6,120 nt of DNA from Prevotella sp. (GTDB taxonomy: Bacteria; Bacteroidota; Bacteroidia; Bacteroidales; Bacteroidaceae), in the NCBI GenBank assembly GCA_022732315.1, contig JAIJUV010000153.1, forward strand, positions 1 through 6,120, written 5' to 3'. The notes beneath the pieces are model-generated. The model saw only the letters and a list, made by a program, of their open reading frames with translations. It made no database searches and was not told the DNA's origin. Shown in pieces: positions 1 to 5,525 of this stretch; position 1 is the stretch's first letter; the number at the start of each line of letters is the position of its first letter. The position numbers and the translations under genes are program-made.

Positions 1-291
1 CTTTCGCCCGAGGAGAAGGCATTCTATGATGCGCTCTCCACGCCCGAAGGAGTGCGGCAGGCTTACTCCGACGAGGAGTTTGTGGCGCTGACCCGGGAAC
101 TGACAGAAGTCTTGCACCGCAACCGCACCATCGACTGGAACCGGAAGGAATCGGCGAGGGCGAAGATGCGAGTGATGGTGAAGCGACTGCTCAAAAAGTA
201 TAAGTATCCACCAGAGGGTGCAGAAAAGGCGCTGGAAACTGTGATGCGCCAATGCGACCACTGGGCGGATGATGAAGAAAACGTAGTATAA
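1..291 (+). CDS. hsdR: Type I restriction enzyme endonuclease subunit R, C-terminal end (partial)
   Basis: The reading frame is open from base 1 to the TAA at 289-291, giving the last 96 residues of a protein that begins outside the window. The fragment is helical and charged. Its stretch IDWNRKESARAKMRVMVKRL, followed by a KYKYPPEGAEKALETV-type tail, matches the C-terminal domain of HsdR (DUF3387-type region), the translocase/endonuclease subunit of type I restriction-modification complexes. In that complex HsdR cleaves unmodified DNA after ATP-driven translocation with HsdM and HsdS. The nuclease and helicase motifs lie upstream and cannot be checked here, so activity is not shown. The first 60 bases hold 37 G/C, richer than anything downstream. 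Nothing follows within 260 bp on this strand, so this is probably the last gene of its operon. The domain is recognised from memory, not from a search. Confidence 0.88.
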   Translation, partial: LSPEEKAFYDALSTPEGVRQAYSDEEFVALTRELTEVLHRNRTIDWNRKESARAKMRVMVKRLLKKYKYPPEGAEKALETVMRQCDHWADDEENVV

Positions 292-559
292 ACCCTTTAA
301 AATTTGAAGTAAGAAACAGAAAGTAAACAAGAAAAAAAACATATAGATATTGACGCTGATTATCTGCACTTCTACAGTATTTAGAACCTGCAAAATTCAA
401 AAACGACAAGAAGAAGGTGACAGCAAGGCGTCCACTCCTCTACGGCGTGGGCAGTACTTGTTTGTACCTTGTCGTAGGTTCTTGCAGGTACCTTAATACT
501 GGTACTTACAGGGAACCCCATGCCGCTTATTAATAACAATTCAAACCTAGAAATGTAAT
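292..559. other. Intergenic region with a GC-richer core (about 404-530)
   Basis: No convincing gene lies between the hsdR stop and the next start. The first part is very AT-rich (15 G/C in 301-360), while 421-480 holds 33 G/C. A plus-strand frame is open without a usual start from 360 to the TAA at 531-533 (57 codons), and a minus-strand frame is open across the same bases. Three related 8-mers occur: tgtacctt (near 464), ggtacctt (near 488) and ggtactta (near 501). The first two can form a 6-bp gtacct/aggtac stem. I see no clear TAnnTTTG promoter motif and no strong terminator. It may be a decayed ORF tail, a dispersed repeat or an RNA element. Confidence 0.35.
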
Positions 560-1924
560 ATGCAGACAGAGGAAATACCCAATACTGACAATAACTACAA
601 TTCTCTTCTGAAGATTTCATCAGAAGAAGATCTTTTTGTGGAAGATGAAGTAACAGGAGTCAAGAAATACACTCCAGTAACAACTACTGATGTGGGTCAG
701 TTTAAGAGAGAGGCAGAACATTTGTATAAGGAGATTCAGCATGCTAAGGATGAATTTCTATGGAATGCAGGAAAGCATAAAGGTCTTACCTGTTATTATC
801 ATATTTACCTGAATCTTGCCGAGCAGTTGACAGATTTTCTTAAATATATTCATACGCTCCATAAGAAAGTCTACATTTCCATCTACAAGAGCTACGATGA
901 TGAATTCATGGGGATTTATACTGATGTTTTAGAGAAGGTGCTCCAGGAAATTCAGACCATCGCCCGGAAGCATTCAGACTATTTGCTCGATAAGGAAGAG
1001 GAGTATGGTCAGATTCCCAGTGCTAAGGCTATTTACGAGCAATGCAAGAAGCTTAAAGTTCCTGCCGGAGACGACTTTCCCAAGTTTGATTCCCATTACA
1101 GAAACTTTGTCTCTATTGGGTTGAAGATGGCTTTGGATGAAACCATCTCCACAGTTACCGCTATTTGTGCTGATTTCCTAGCCTTATACAGAACCCGCCT
1201 TTTCCGCACCGACCGTGAGGCTGTTATTATTTACCATTATATCAAGCGAATTTTCGACGAGCGCACGCTACCTGACCATCTGAAACGTGAGGTAAAGGTA
1301 AAGAAACGTCATCTGAGAGAGAGAAGAATAGATATTACCACTTTGAGCTTGCAGAAAGTAATGAATGATATTGAAGGGAAATACAACAATTATACGCTTT
1401 GTTCTGACTGGTTTGAGCGAGAGGAGGATGAGGAAGAAGAACTTGTCCGTACGCTAGTCAGGGAGCAGGCTTCTCCCGAGGATTTTGAAACGCTATTCAA
1501 GTATCAGGGTGAGCATAAAATGTGGGAGGCAGAAATTGCCAGGGCTGATGATTTTGAGCGTAACAGCGACTCTTTCTTTGTGAACTGGGTAGATTCCATA
1601 AAGTTGGAGGAGAAGTTGAAGTTCTGGATAAAAGGCAACATTACGTCTCAGCAAAGCTGGTACATAGTCTGGTGCCTGATGAAATATACGTTCCACATGG
1701 TGCGTGATAATCAGGACAAGGCAGCCTTTGCCGCCCGCATGAACCTGATGTTTCCGGATGCAGAAAAGAAATGTGTGGTGGAGTCGTTCCGCAAGCAGGA
1801 AACGCAGAAGAACCACAACCACCATTTCTCGGAGTGGCTTGAGGGTTCAGACCCCGATTATCATACCGCCCAGGATCTGTATTATAAGCTGGCGAAAAGG
1901 GATGGTTATATGAGAAGTATTTGA
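560..1924 (+). CDS. Uncharacterised 454-residue helical protein in a defence-island context
   Basis: I do not recognise this family. The product is 454 residues, with no signal peptide or membrane segment, so it is probably cytoplasmic. It looks largely alpha-helical and charged. Visible landmarks are an acidic N-terminus, a basic segment around residues 240-258 (KREVKVKKRHLRERR), a strongly acidic run at 286-294 (EREEDEEEE), an aromatic stretch with SQQSWYIVWCLMKY, and a His-rich NHNHH near residue 420. I saw no Walker, PD-(D/E)XK, HNH or HTH motif that I would trust. The ATG at 560 is the first in the frame after an ATG-TAA at 553, and no Shine-Dalgarno is present, as usual in Bacteroidetes. 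It lies between hsdR and abiE, which suggests but does not prove a defence role. Its last 50 codons are duplicated at 3551-3703. It is certainly coding in appearance: long, with well-behaved composition and clean boundaries. Confidence 0.85.
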   Translation: MQTEEIPNTDNNYNSLLKISSEEDLFVEDEVTGVKKYTPVTTTDVGQFKREAEHLYKEIQHAKDEFLWNAGKHKGLTCYYHIYLNLAEQLTDFLKYIHTLHKKVYISIYKSYDDEFMGIYTDVLEKVLQEIQTIARKHSDYLLDKEEEYGQIPSAKAIYEQCKKLKVPAGDDFPKFDSHYRNFVSIGLKMALDETISTVTAICADFLALYRTRLFRTDREAVIIYHYIKRIFDERTLPDHLKREVKVKKRHLRERRIDITTLSLQKVMNDIEGKYNNYTLCSDWFEREEDEEEELVRTLVREQASPEDFETLFKYQGEHKMWEAEIARADDFERNSDSFFVNWVDSIKLEEKLKFWIKGNITSQQSWYIVWCLMKYTFHMVRDNQDKAAFAARMNLMFPDAEKKCVVESFRKQETQKNHNHHFSEWLEGSDPDYHTAQDLYYKLAKRDGYMRSI

Positions 1925-1925
1925 G
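1772..1925 (+). repeat. Direct repeat, copy 1: native 3' end of the 454-residue gene
   Basis: This segment, codons 405-454 plus the TGA and one further G, matches 3551-3704 at a fixed offset of 1779 bases. There are 11 mismatches over the 153 coding bases. The last 73 bases (1853-1925) are identical. Similarity is lost just after the stop codon (1926 onward). A looser match resumes at 1940-1957 (agagaggaagattt) against 3703-3719 with a gap of about 15 bases. Upstream of 1772 there is no significant similarity to the end of abiEii. Confidence 0.95.
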
Positions 1926-1996
1926 TTGGTATAGGAAAGTAGAGAGGAAGATTTAGAGATAACTATCGTCCCTGGGTATAAAAACAAGGATAAATC

Positions 1997-2061
1997 CGGT
2001 AATATTCTACGGCTTTTTTGAAAATATTCCGTAGAATATTACCGCTTTTCAAAAAAATATT
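1997..2061. promoter_or_regulatory. Probable AbiEi operator: perfect 16-bp dyad interleaved with A/T-tract repeats
   Basis: Left arm cggtaatattctacgg (1997-2012) has its exact reverse complement at 2029-2044, a perfect 16-bp inverted repeat with a 16-base spacer. A second pair, ttttttgaaaa (2014-2024) and ttttcaaaaaa (2046-2056), interleaves with it, each separated from its neighbouring arm by a single C. The second elements can also be read as direct repeats (gcttttttgaaaatatt at 2012-2028 and gcttttcaaaaaaatatt at 2044-2061) spaced 32 bp apart, about three helical turns. The right arm covers the place where a -33 element would sit. Known AbiEi antitoxins repress their own operon by binding inverted repeats in the promoter; assigning this site to AbiEi is inference. 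Confidence 0.7.
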
Positions 2062-2062
2062 G

Positions 2063-2070
2063 TATTTTTG
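2063..2070 (+). promoter_or_regulatory. Bacteroidetes -7 promoter element of the abiE operon
   Basis: The sequence tatttttg matches the Bacteroidetes -7 consensus TAnnTTTG at every fixed position. It lies 30 bases before the abiEi ATG, so transcription should begin around 2076-2078. No good TTTG-type -33 element is present at the expected spacing; that position falls in the right arm of the operator dyad, as expected for a promoter controlled by a repressor. Confidence 0.65.
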
Positions 2071-2100
2071 CAGCGACAATGATATTAATATAAATGTGAT

Positions 2101-2682
2101 ATGGACAATATAGTTTGTAAAGTGGAAGCACTAGGAGGCACAATCTCTACTACTGATATTCCTCATATGGCAGAGTATAAGCGATTGTTGAGAGCTAAGG
2201 AACGTGGCGACTTGATCAAGTTGCGCCAGGGCATTTATGCTGTTCCGGAAGCCCTGCTGAATACAATGATAGATGTGGAGCGTATTGTTCCTAAAGGTGT
2301 TGTGTGTCTATACAATGCCTGGGCTTATCATCAGCTTTCGACAACTGTTCCACCAGCTTTTTGCATTGCCATCGACAATAAAAGGAAAGTAGAGATTCCT
2401 GAAACGCTTCCGATAGAATTGTATTATTGGAAGAAGGAGAATCTGGAGTTTGGCATTATGGAAGCAGAAATATCCGGTTTTCATGTTCGCATAACCGACT
2501 TGGAGCGAAGTGTTTGTGATGCAGTGAAATACAGAAACAAATTGGGGCTGGATGTTTGTGCGGAAGTGATTCGTTCTTATTTGAGAAAGCCCAATCGCAA
2601 TCTCACTCGTTTGCAGGATTACGCCCAACGCCTCAGAGTGTTTAATACATTGAAAAATTTTCTTGAAATAGCTATAGAATAA
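2101..2682 (+). CDS. abiEi: Type IV toxin-antitoxin system antitoxin / autorepressor AbiEi
   Basis: This 193-residue protein is recognised as AbiEi. The N-terminus carries a winged-helix-type segment: a helix pair around residues 16-35, then the wing GDLIKLRQGIYAVP (36-49), which is the family's typical motif. The C-terminal part has DLERSVCDAVKYRNKLG (133-149), the conserved block of AbiEi proteins, and then a helical tail. In characterised AbiE systems the N-terminal domain binds operator repeats and represses the operon, while the C-terminal domain is needed to counteract the toxin without directly binding it (type IV). At 193 residues it is shorter than I would expect for the best-studied AbiEi, but both halves are recognisable. 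The stop is one base before the abiEii ATG (taa-g-atg), so the genes are almost certainly co-transcribed and translationally coupled. The start at 2101 follows an out-of-frame ATG-TGA at 2094. Confidence 0.9.
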   Translation: MDNIVCKVEALGGTISTTDIPHMAEYKRLLRAKERGDLIKLRQGIYAVPEALLNTMIDVERIVPKGVVCLYNAWAYHQLSTTVPPAFCIAIDNKRKVEIPETLPIELYYWKKENLEFGIMEAEISGFHVRITDLERSVCDAVKYRNKLGLDVCAEVIRSYLRKPNRNLTRLQDYAQRLRVFNTLKNFLEIAIE

Positions 2683-2683
2683 G

Positions 2684-3550
2684 ATGGGAAAGAAAAACTA
2701 CGGTAAGTCTGTTAAGACCCGCTTGCTCAATCTGATGAATGAGACAGGCTATAAATATATGTATCTCTTGGCAAGATATTTCAACGAGAGGTTGCTTTAC
2801 AGAGTATCTGTAAGCCAATATAAGGACAATTTTTTGCTGAAAGGTGGCTCTTTGCTTTATGCTATGAACGGACTTGAGGCACGTCCTACAGTAGATGTTG
2901 ATTTCATGGCAGATAGAATTAGCCGTGATAGGGATTTCCTTGCGCACGTGTTCCAGAAAATTTTGGGCATTGTATGCGATGAGGATGGAGTATCGTTTGA
3001 TGTTAACAGCATTAAGTTGGAGCCTATAACTGTTGAAAAGAAGTATCCTGGCACAAGATTTTACTTTACGGCCCACATGGATACTATCGCTTACAATATG
3101 TCTGTTGACATTGGCTTTGGTGATGTTGTAACTCCATATCCAACAACTATTGACTTCCCATTGCTTTTGCCTGACATTCCATCTGTGAACATACAGGCAT
3201 ATTCCTTGGAGACTGTTGTTGCCGAGAAATTCCATACGATGATAGACCGTGATGTGCTCAACAGTCGCATGAAAGATTTCTTCGACTGTTACCAGCTCCT
3301 GACAAAGAGAGACTTGTCTGATGACACATTATATGATGCAATCAAGGCGACTTTCGATAATAGAGGGCTTACATACAATCCCGAATTGCAGTTGTTCACT
3401 GAAAGTTTTGCTACAGACGCAGCACGTATAGTTCGCTGGAAGGCATTTCTGAAAAAGATTCAATGGAAAGAAACTCTTGATTTCAAGATTGTTATGGAAG
3501 TAATAAAGGAAAGGTTGCAGCCTATGGCTGAAAGATATTGGGGAAAGTAG
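2684..3550 (+). CDS. abiEii: Type IV toxin-antitoxin system toxin AbiEii, nucleotidyltransferase
   Basis: The 288-residue product shows the full set of AbiEii/AbiGii motifs. Motif I is GGS at 54-56 followed by RPTVDVDF (67-74), supplying the two metal-binding aspartates D71 and D73. Motif II is SVDIGFGD (140-147), with D142 as the likely third acidic residue. Motif III is ETVVAEK (176-182), with the conserved lysine K182. Motif IV is RMKDFFD (195-201). No catalytic residue appears lost, so the toxin should be active. The family transfers nucleotides; mycobacterial relatives (MenT) modify tRNA 3' ends, while AbiE toxins are bacteriostatic and give abortive phage infection. The substrate here is unknown. 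It is encoded one base after abiEi under the same promoter. Its TAG stop at 3548-3550 abuts, in the same frame, a duplicated tail of the upstream 454-residue gene. Confidence 0.92.
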   Translation: MGKKNYGKSVKTRLLNLMNETGYKYMYLLARYFNERLLYRVSVSQYKDNFLLKGGSLLYAMNGLEARPTVDVDFMADRISRDRDFLAHVFQKILGIVCDEDGVSFDVNSIKLEPITVEKKYPGTRFYFTAHMDTIAYNMSVDIGFGDVVTPYPTTIDFPLLLPDIPSVNIQAYSLETVVAEKFHTMIDRDVLNSRMKDFFDCYQLLTKRDLSDDTLYDAIKATFDNRGLTYNPELQLFTESFATDAARIVRWKAFLKKIQWKETLDFKIVMEVIKERLQPMAERYWGK

Positions 3551-3703
3551 TGCGTTGTGGAGTCGTCTCGCAAGCAGGAAATACAGAAGAACCACAACCA
3601 CCATTTCTCGGAGTGGCTTGAAGGCTCCAATCCCGATTATCATACCGCCCAGGATCTGTATTATAAGCTGGCGAAAAGGGATGGTTATATGAGAAGTATT
3701 TGA
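3551..3703 (+). pseudogene. Duplicated 3' fragment of the 454-residue gene (direct repeat, copy 2)
   Basis: The 153 bases after the abiEii stop encode, without interruption, a 50-residue tail ending RDGYMRSI and a TGA at 3701-3703. It is nearly identical to residues 405-454 of the 560-1924 product. Three residues differ: F to S at residue 410, T to I at 415 and D to N at 431. It has no start codon of its own near the beginning and no upstream portion of the gene, so it is a remnant, not a gene. It is in frame with abiEii but separated from it by TAG. Eight of the 11 differences fall in third codon positions, so the two copies diverged while under selection as protein. The fragment may be the displaced end of the original resident gene. 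Confidence 0.9.
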
Positions 3704-3715
3704 GAGAGAAGATTG

Positions 3716-3750
3716 GAGGGAAGGTGCGATGGGAGAGCGCACCTTCCCTT
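3716..3750 (+). terminator. Hairpin terminator after abiEii and the duplicated tail
   Basis: The arms gggaaggtgcg (3718-3728) and cgcaccttccc (3738-3748) are perfect reverse complements, extendable by an A-T and a G-T pair, around a 9-base loop. The stem is GC-rich and strong. Only a short tt-ata-a tract follows, so the uridine run is weak. Position after the last plus-strand gene supports termination of the abiE transcript. Confidence 0.6.
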
Positions 3751-3807
3751 ATAAGTTGTAAGTAAAGTGAACCCTTTGAAATATTTCTTATACTTACCAA
3801 CCACGAT

Positions 3808-3871
3808 ACTATCAACTAACAACCGATTGAATTTAGATTTTGACTAAATCAATCGGTTGTTTAGCGATAGT
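3808..3871. terminator. Long imperfect hairpin between convergent genes, likely bidirectional terminator
   Basis: The core arms caaccgattga (3820-3830) and tcaatcggttg (3849-3859) pair perfectly. The stem continues inward with tttag/ctaaa after one bulged base and outward, through small bulges, to actatc (3808-3813) and gatagt (3866-3871). The plus-strand side is followed by ttctttatttt, a T-rich run. On the minus strand it begins four bases after the stop codon at 3875. It therefore probably ends transcription from both sides, though the minus side lacks a clear T tract. Confidence 0.5.
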
Positions 3872-3874
3872 TCT

Positions 3875-4357
3875 TTATTTTGATTTACAAATCAATCTAA
3901 ACACAACAAAAAACAAGCCTAGAATAAGTGGAGGAAGAAAAGAATACTGTTTATCAATCCAATTATAAAATAGATTCACAAATGAAAACATAGTCATCAT
4001 CAATGAAAGGATTCCCGTTGAAGTCACCACATAATCATTTATCCGTTGTAATAGTCTATGTCTATACTTTGAATCTAAGTAAGAACGAAAACCATTGTTC
4101 ATCTTTGCAACTTCTTCGCCTTTGGTAGTAATCTGAATTCCTCTTTTATTTATTCTAACTAACCCATGTTCAACTTCAAGACATTTGAGCACACTTTCTG
4201 TATAAAGATTATGTTCCGTCTGCTCGTTCTCTCCTAAAGAAAACTCGTGCTTCAATCTATTCCACACATAATCTGTTAGGGAAGAACCATTTTTCTCTAA
4301 AAGGACACGAAGAACAAAAGTTTTCCACTTATCCAAATCGTAGTAGTCATTTTCCAT
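3875..4357 (-). CDS. Small membrane-anchored protein with winged-helix-like N-terminus
   Basis: The 160-residue product has no family name I can give. Residues 13-85 read like a winged helix: a helix with FVLRVLLEKNG, a second helical stretch at 27-40, a putative recognition helix with VLKCLEVEHGL (56-66), and a wing with strand ending ITTKGEEVA (76-84), a common closing motif in wHTH domains. A basic linker (KYRHRLLQR, 97-105) precedes two hydrophobic segments, about 110-132 and 139-157, and the protein ends in CKSK. Two helices would leave both termini on the same side, probably cytoplasmic. It could be a membrane-tethered regulator or a small sensor/effector; neither role is shown. The ATG at 4355-4357 is the first in frame; no Shine-Dalgarno or TAnnTTTG motif is evident. 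The stop lies four bases from a convergent hairpin. Confidence 0.75.
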   Translation of the reverse strand: MENDYYDLDKWKTFVLRVLLEKNGSSLTDYVWNRLKHEFSLGENEQTEHNLYTESVLKCLEVEHGLVRINKRGIQITTKGEEVAKMNNGFRSYLDSKYRHRLLQRINDYVVTSTGILSLMMTMFSFVNLFYNWIDKQYSFLPPLILGLFFVVFRLICKSK

Positions 4358-4366
4358 TTTCAGTTC

Positions 4367-4474
4367 TTATTCTTCTACCAGGAGGAAGTCATGCACAACC
4401 GGAGATTTACCCATTCCTCTCACACCTATGATTTTGGCAACAAACTGACACGAGTAAATAAACTCTATTTCCTC
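4367..4474 (-). pseudogene. Protein-like 35-codon remnant between two minus-strand genes
   Basis: A frame is open from just after an in-frame TAA (4475-4477) to a TAA at 4367-4369. It reads EEIEFIYSCQFVAKIIGV then RGMGKSPVVHDFLLVEE. There is no upstream start codon; the only methionine is inside RGMGKS. The stretch has more G and C than its flanks and reads like the end of a protein, with a GxxGxGKS-like string suggestive of, but not sufficient for, a P-loop. I infer a decayed gene end or a dispersed repeat. The opposite strand also carries a 31-codon ORF (4391-4486), so which strand was coding, if either, is uncertain. Confidence 0.3.
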
Positions 4475-4508
4475 TTAATAGTGTAATCTTTATAAAGCAT
4501 ATATCTCT

Positions 4509-5513
4509 TTATATTTCTTCGAGATTTTTATTTATAGTTTCCCTTTCATTCCGTTTTGAGTTGAAGGTATCTATATATTTAATAAAAATTCTTCTCATAT
4601 CGCTTATTTCTACATATATTGTGCCACCTTCGGCTTCATATTTATCAAAGAAGCAGCATTTATCCTTTGCGATACCTTGCAACTCAAAGCCATCTCCCTC
4701 ATAATATGGTTCAAGGAATGTTCTTCCAGAGTCTATACATTTGTATTTAGCCCTATATGATTTCACAATATTCAGAAATTCAGACTTCAAGCTATACCAA
4801 GAGTTTTCTTCATCAAAGACAACGTTAACCATATAAATATTATTTGTCTCAGGCGTTGAATGCAGAGTGACTATAGCTTTACGATCCATGAATTTGCCAG
4901 ACATAACATATCCATTTTTACGAAAATCTATCGTTTCAAAACCTTTCTTTCTAAGATCAAGCATAACCAAATCAACAGCATCGTTTAATTCAATTCCCAT
5001 AAATCTGATATGGGTCTTTGATTCTTTTACAAAACGAATAGAATCCTCTATAGCTTGTCGTCTCGCTTTTTCTTGCTTTGCTATATCACGTGCCTTACGA
5101 ACAGAATCATTATGATGTTGATATTTTGAGTTTAATGCCTTTCTATATTCAATCGTCATTTTCTCTATATCGTCGCCTTGAAAATTTACATAACTACATT
5201 TCTTCAAGAACTTGTTTACTCTTTTGTTACACTCTTTAGATAAAATCATATAAGAATTAGAGTTGCTCAATAGGTATCGAATCATCCTTCTCTTATAGTC
5301 ATAACTATAAATCAATTTAATAGGAAGTGTCTTAATTGGATTAACACTTACATTTTGGGAATAAACATAAATATCTTTGTCTATTTTACTAGGCCCCCAA
5401 AAATCATAAGCACGTGACTCTATACTCTCTAAATTTACAAGACTTTGCGCCTTAATAGAAGAGTACGGTACAAATAAAAGGAGTATTAATTGCCACAAAA
5501 TATACTTTTTCAT
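4509..5513 (-). CDS. Secreted/periplasmic protein of unknown function with coiled-coil linker
   Basis: The frame gives 338 codons from an ATG at 5523-5525, but the ATG at 5511-5513 is preferred because it starts a clean type I signal peptide: MKKY, a hydrophobic core ILWQLILLLFV, and a likely cleavage after IKA before QS. The numbers that follow count from the upstream ATG. The mature protein has an N-terminal region to about residue 115, a charged, coiled-coil-prone stretch (118-170) with KARDIAKQEKARRQAIEDS, and a C-terminal domain starting at IRFMGIELN (173-181). That opening, followed by a KKGFE-type helix end and alternating strands, resembles a domain I associate with many secreted Bacteroidetes proteins, from memory and without a named family. 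No lipobox cysteine is present, so it is probably periplasmic or exported and not a lipoprotein. Composition is AT-rich. It is 151 bp upstream of the 160-residue gene on the same strand; linkage is uncertain. Confidence 0.8.
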   Translation of the reverse strand: MKKYILWQLILLLFVPYSSIKAQSLVNLESIESRAYDFWGPSKIDKDIYVYSQNVSVNPIKTLPIKLIYSYDYKRRMIRYLLSNSNSYMILSKECNKRVNKFLKKCSYVNFQGDDIEKMTIEYRKALNSKYQHHNDSVRKARDIAKQEKARRQAIEDSIRFVKESKTHIRFMGIELNDAVDLVMLDLRKKGFETIDFRKNGYVMSGKFMDRKAIVTLHSTPETNNIYMVNVVFDEENSWYSLKSEFLNIVKSYRAKYKCIDSGRTFLEPYYEGDGFELQGIAKDKCCFFDKYEAEGGTIYVEISDMRRIFIKYIDTFNSKRNERETINKNLEEI

Positions 5514-5525
5514 ATTTCTATACAT

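Larger units (their letters stand above)
1925..2100. other. Regulatory gap upstream of the abiE operon
   Basis: The stretch holds no gene. Its first 70 bases show nothing I can assign and no terminator for the preceding gene. From 1997 on it contains interleaved inverted repeats and then the -7 motif, described separately. The leader from the predicted transcription start (about 2077) to the ATG at 2101 is short, AT-rich and without a Shine-Dalgarno. Confidence 0.6.

Noticed and set aside
381..620. Minus-strand 79-codon ORF spanning the intergenic region
   Set aside because: It begins inside the 454-residue gene on the opposite strand, is Cys- and Ser-rich, and has no recognisable domain; it is noted only as part of the ambiguous GC-rich island.
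1493..1825. Minus-strand 110-codon ORF inside the 454-residue gene
   Set aside because: It is fully antisense to a strong coding frame, and its composition is that expected of a shadow frame.
1807..1826. His-rich NHNHH as an HNH nuclease active site
   Set aside because: The spacing and surrounding residues do not fit the HNH beta-beta-alpha metal motif; it is just a local His/Asn cluster near the C-terminus.
1997..2044. The perfect 16-bp dyad as a terminator for the 454-residue gene
   Set aside because: The stem is AT-rich with a 16-base spacer and no T run directly after it, and it lies next to a perfect -7 motif; an operator is the better reading.
1772..3704. The flanking direct repeats as insertion-sequence target duplications or long terminal repeats
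   Set aside because: At 153 bp they are far too long for a target-site duplication, they are coding sequence, and no transposase or integrase lies between them.
2672..3742. Minus-strand ORFs opposite abiEii and the duplicated tail
   Set aside because: They overlap an unmistakable AbiEii gene with all motifs intact and show no domain of their own.
4391..4486. Plus-strand 31-codon ORF with AGGAGG upstream as a real gene
   Set aside because: It is short, lies antisense within a protein-like remnant, and Bacteroidetes rarely rely on strong Shine-Dalgarno sequences; no supporting feature was found.
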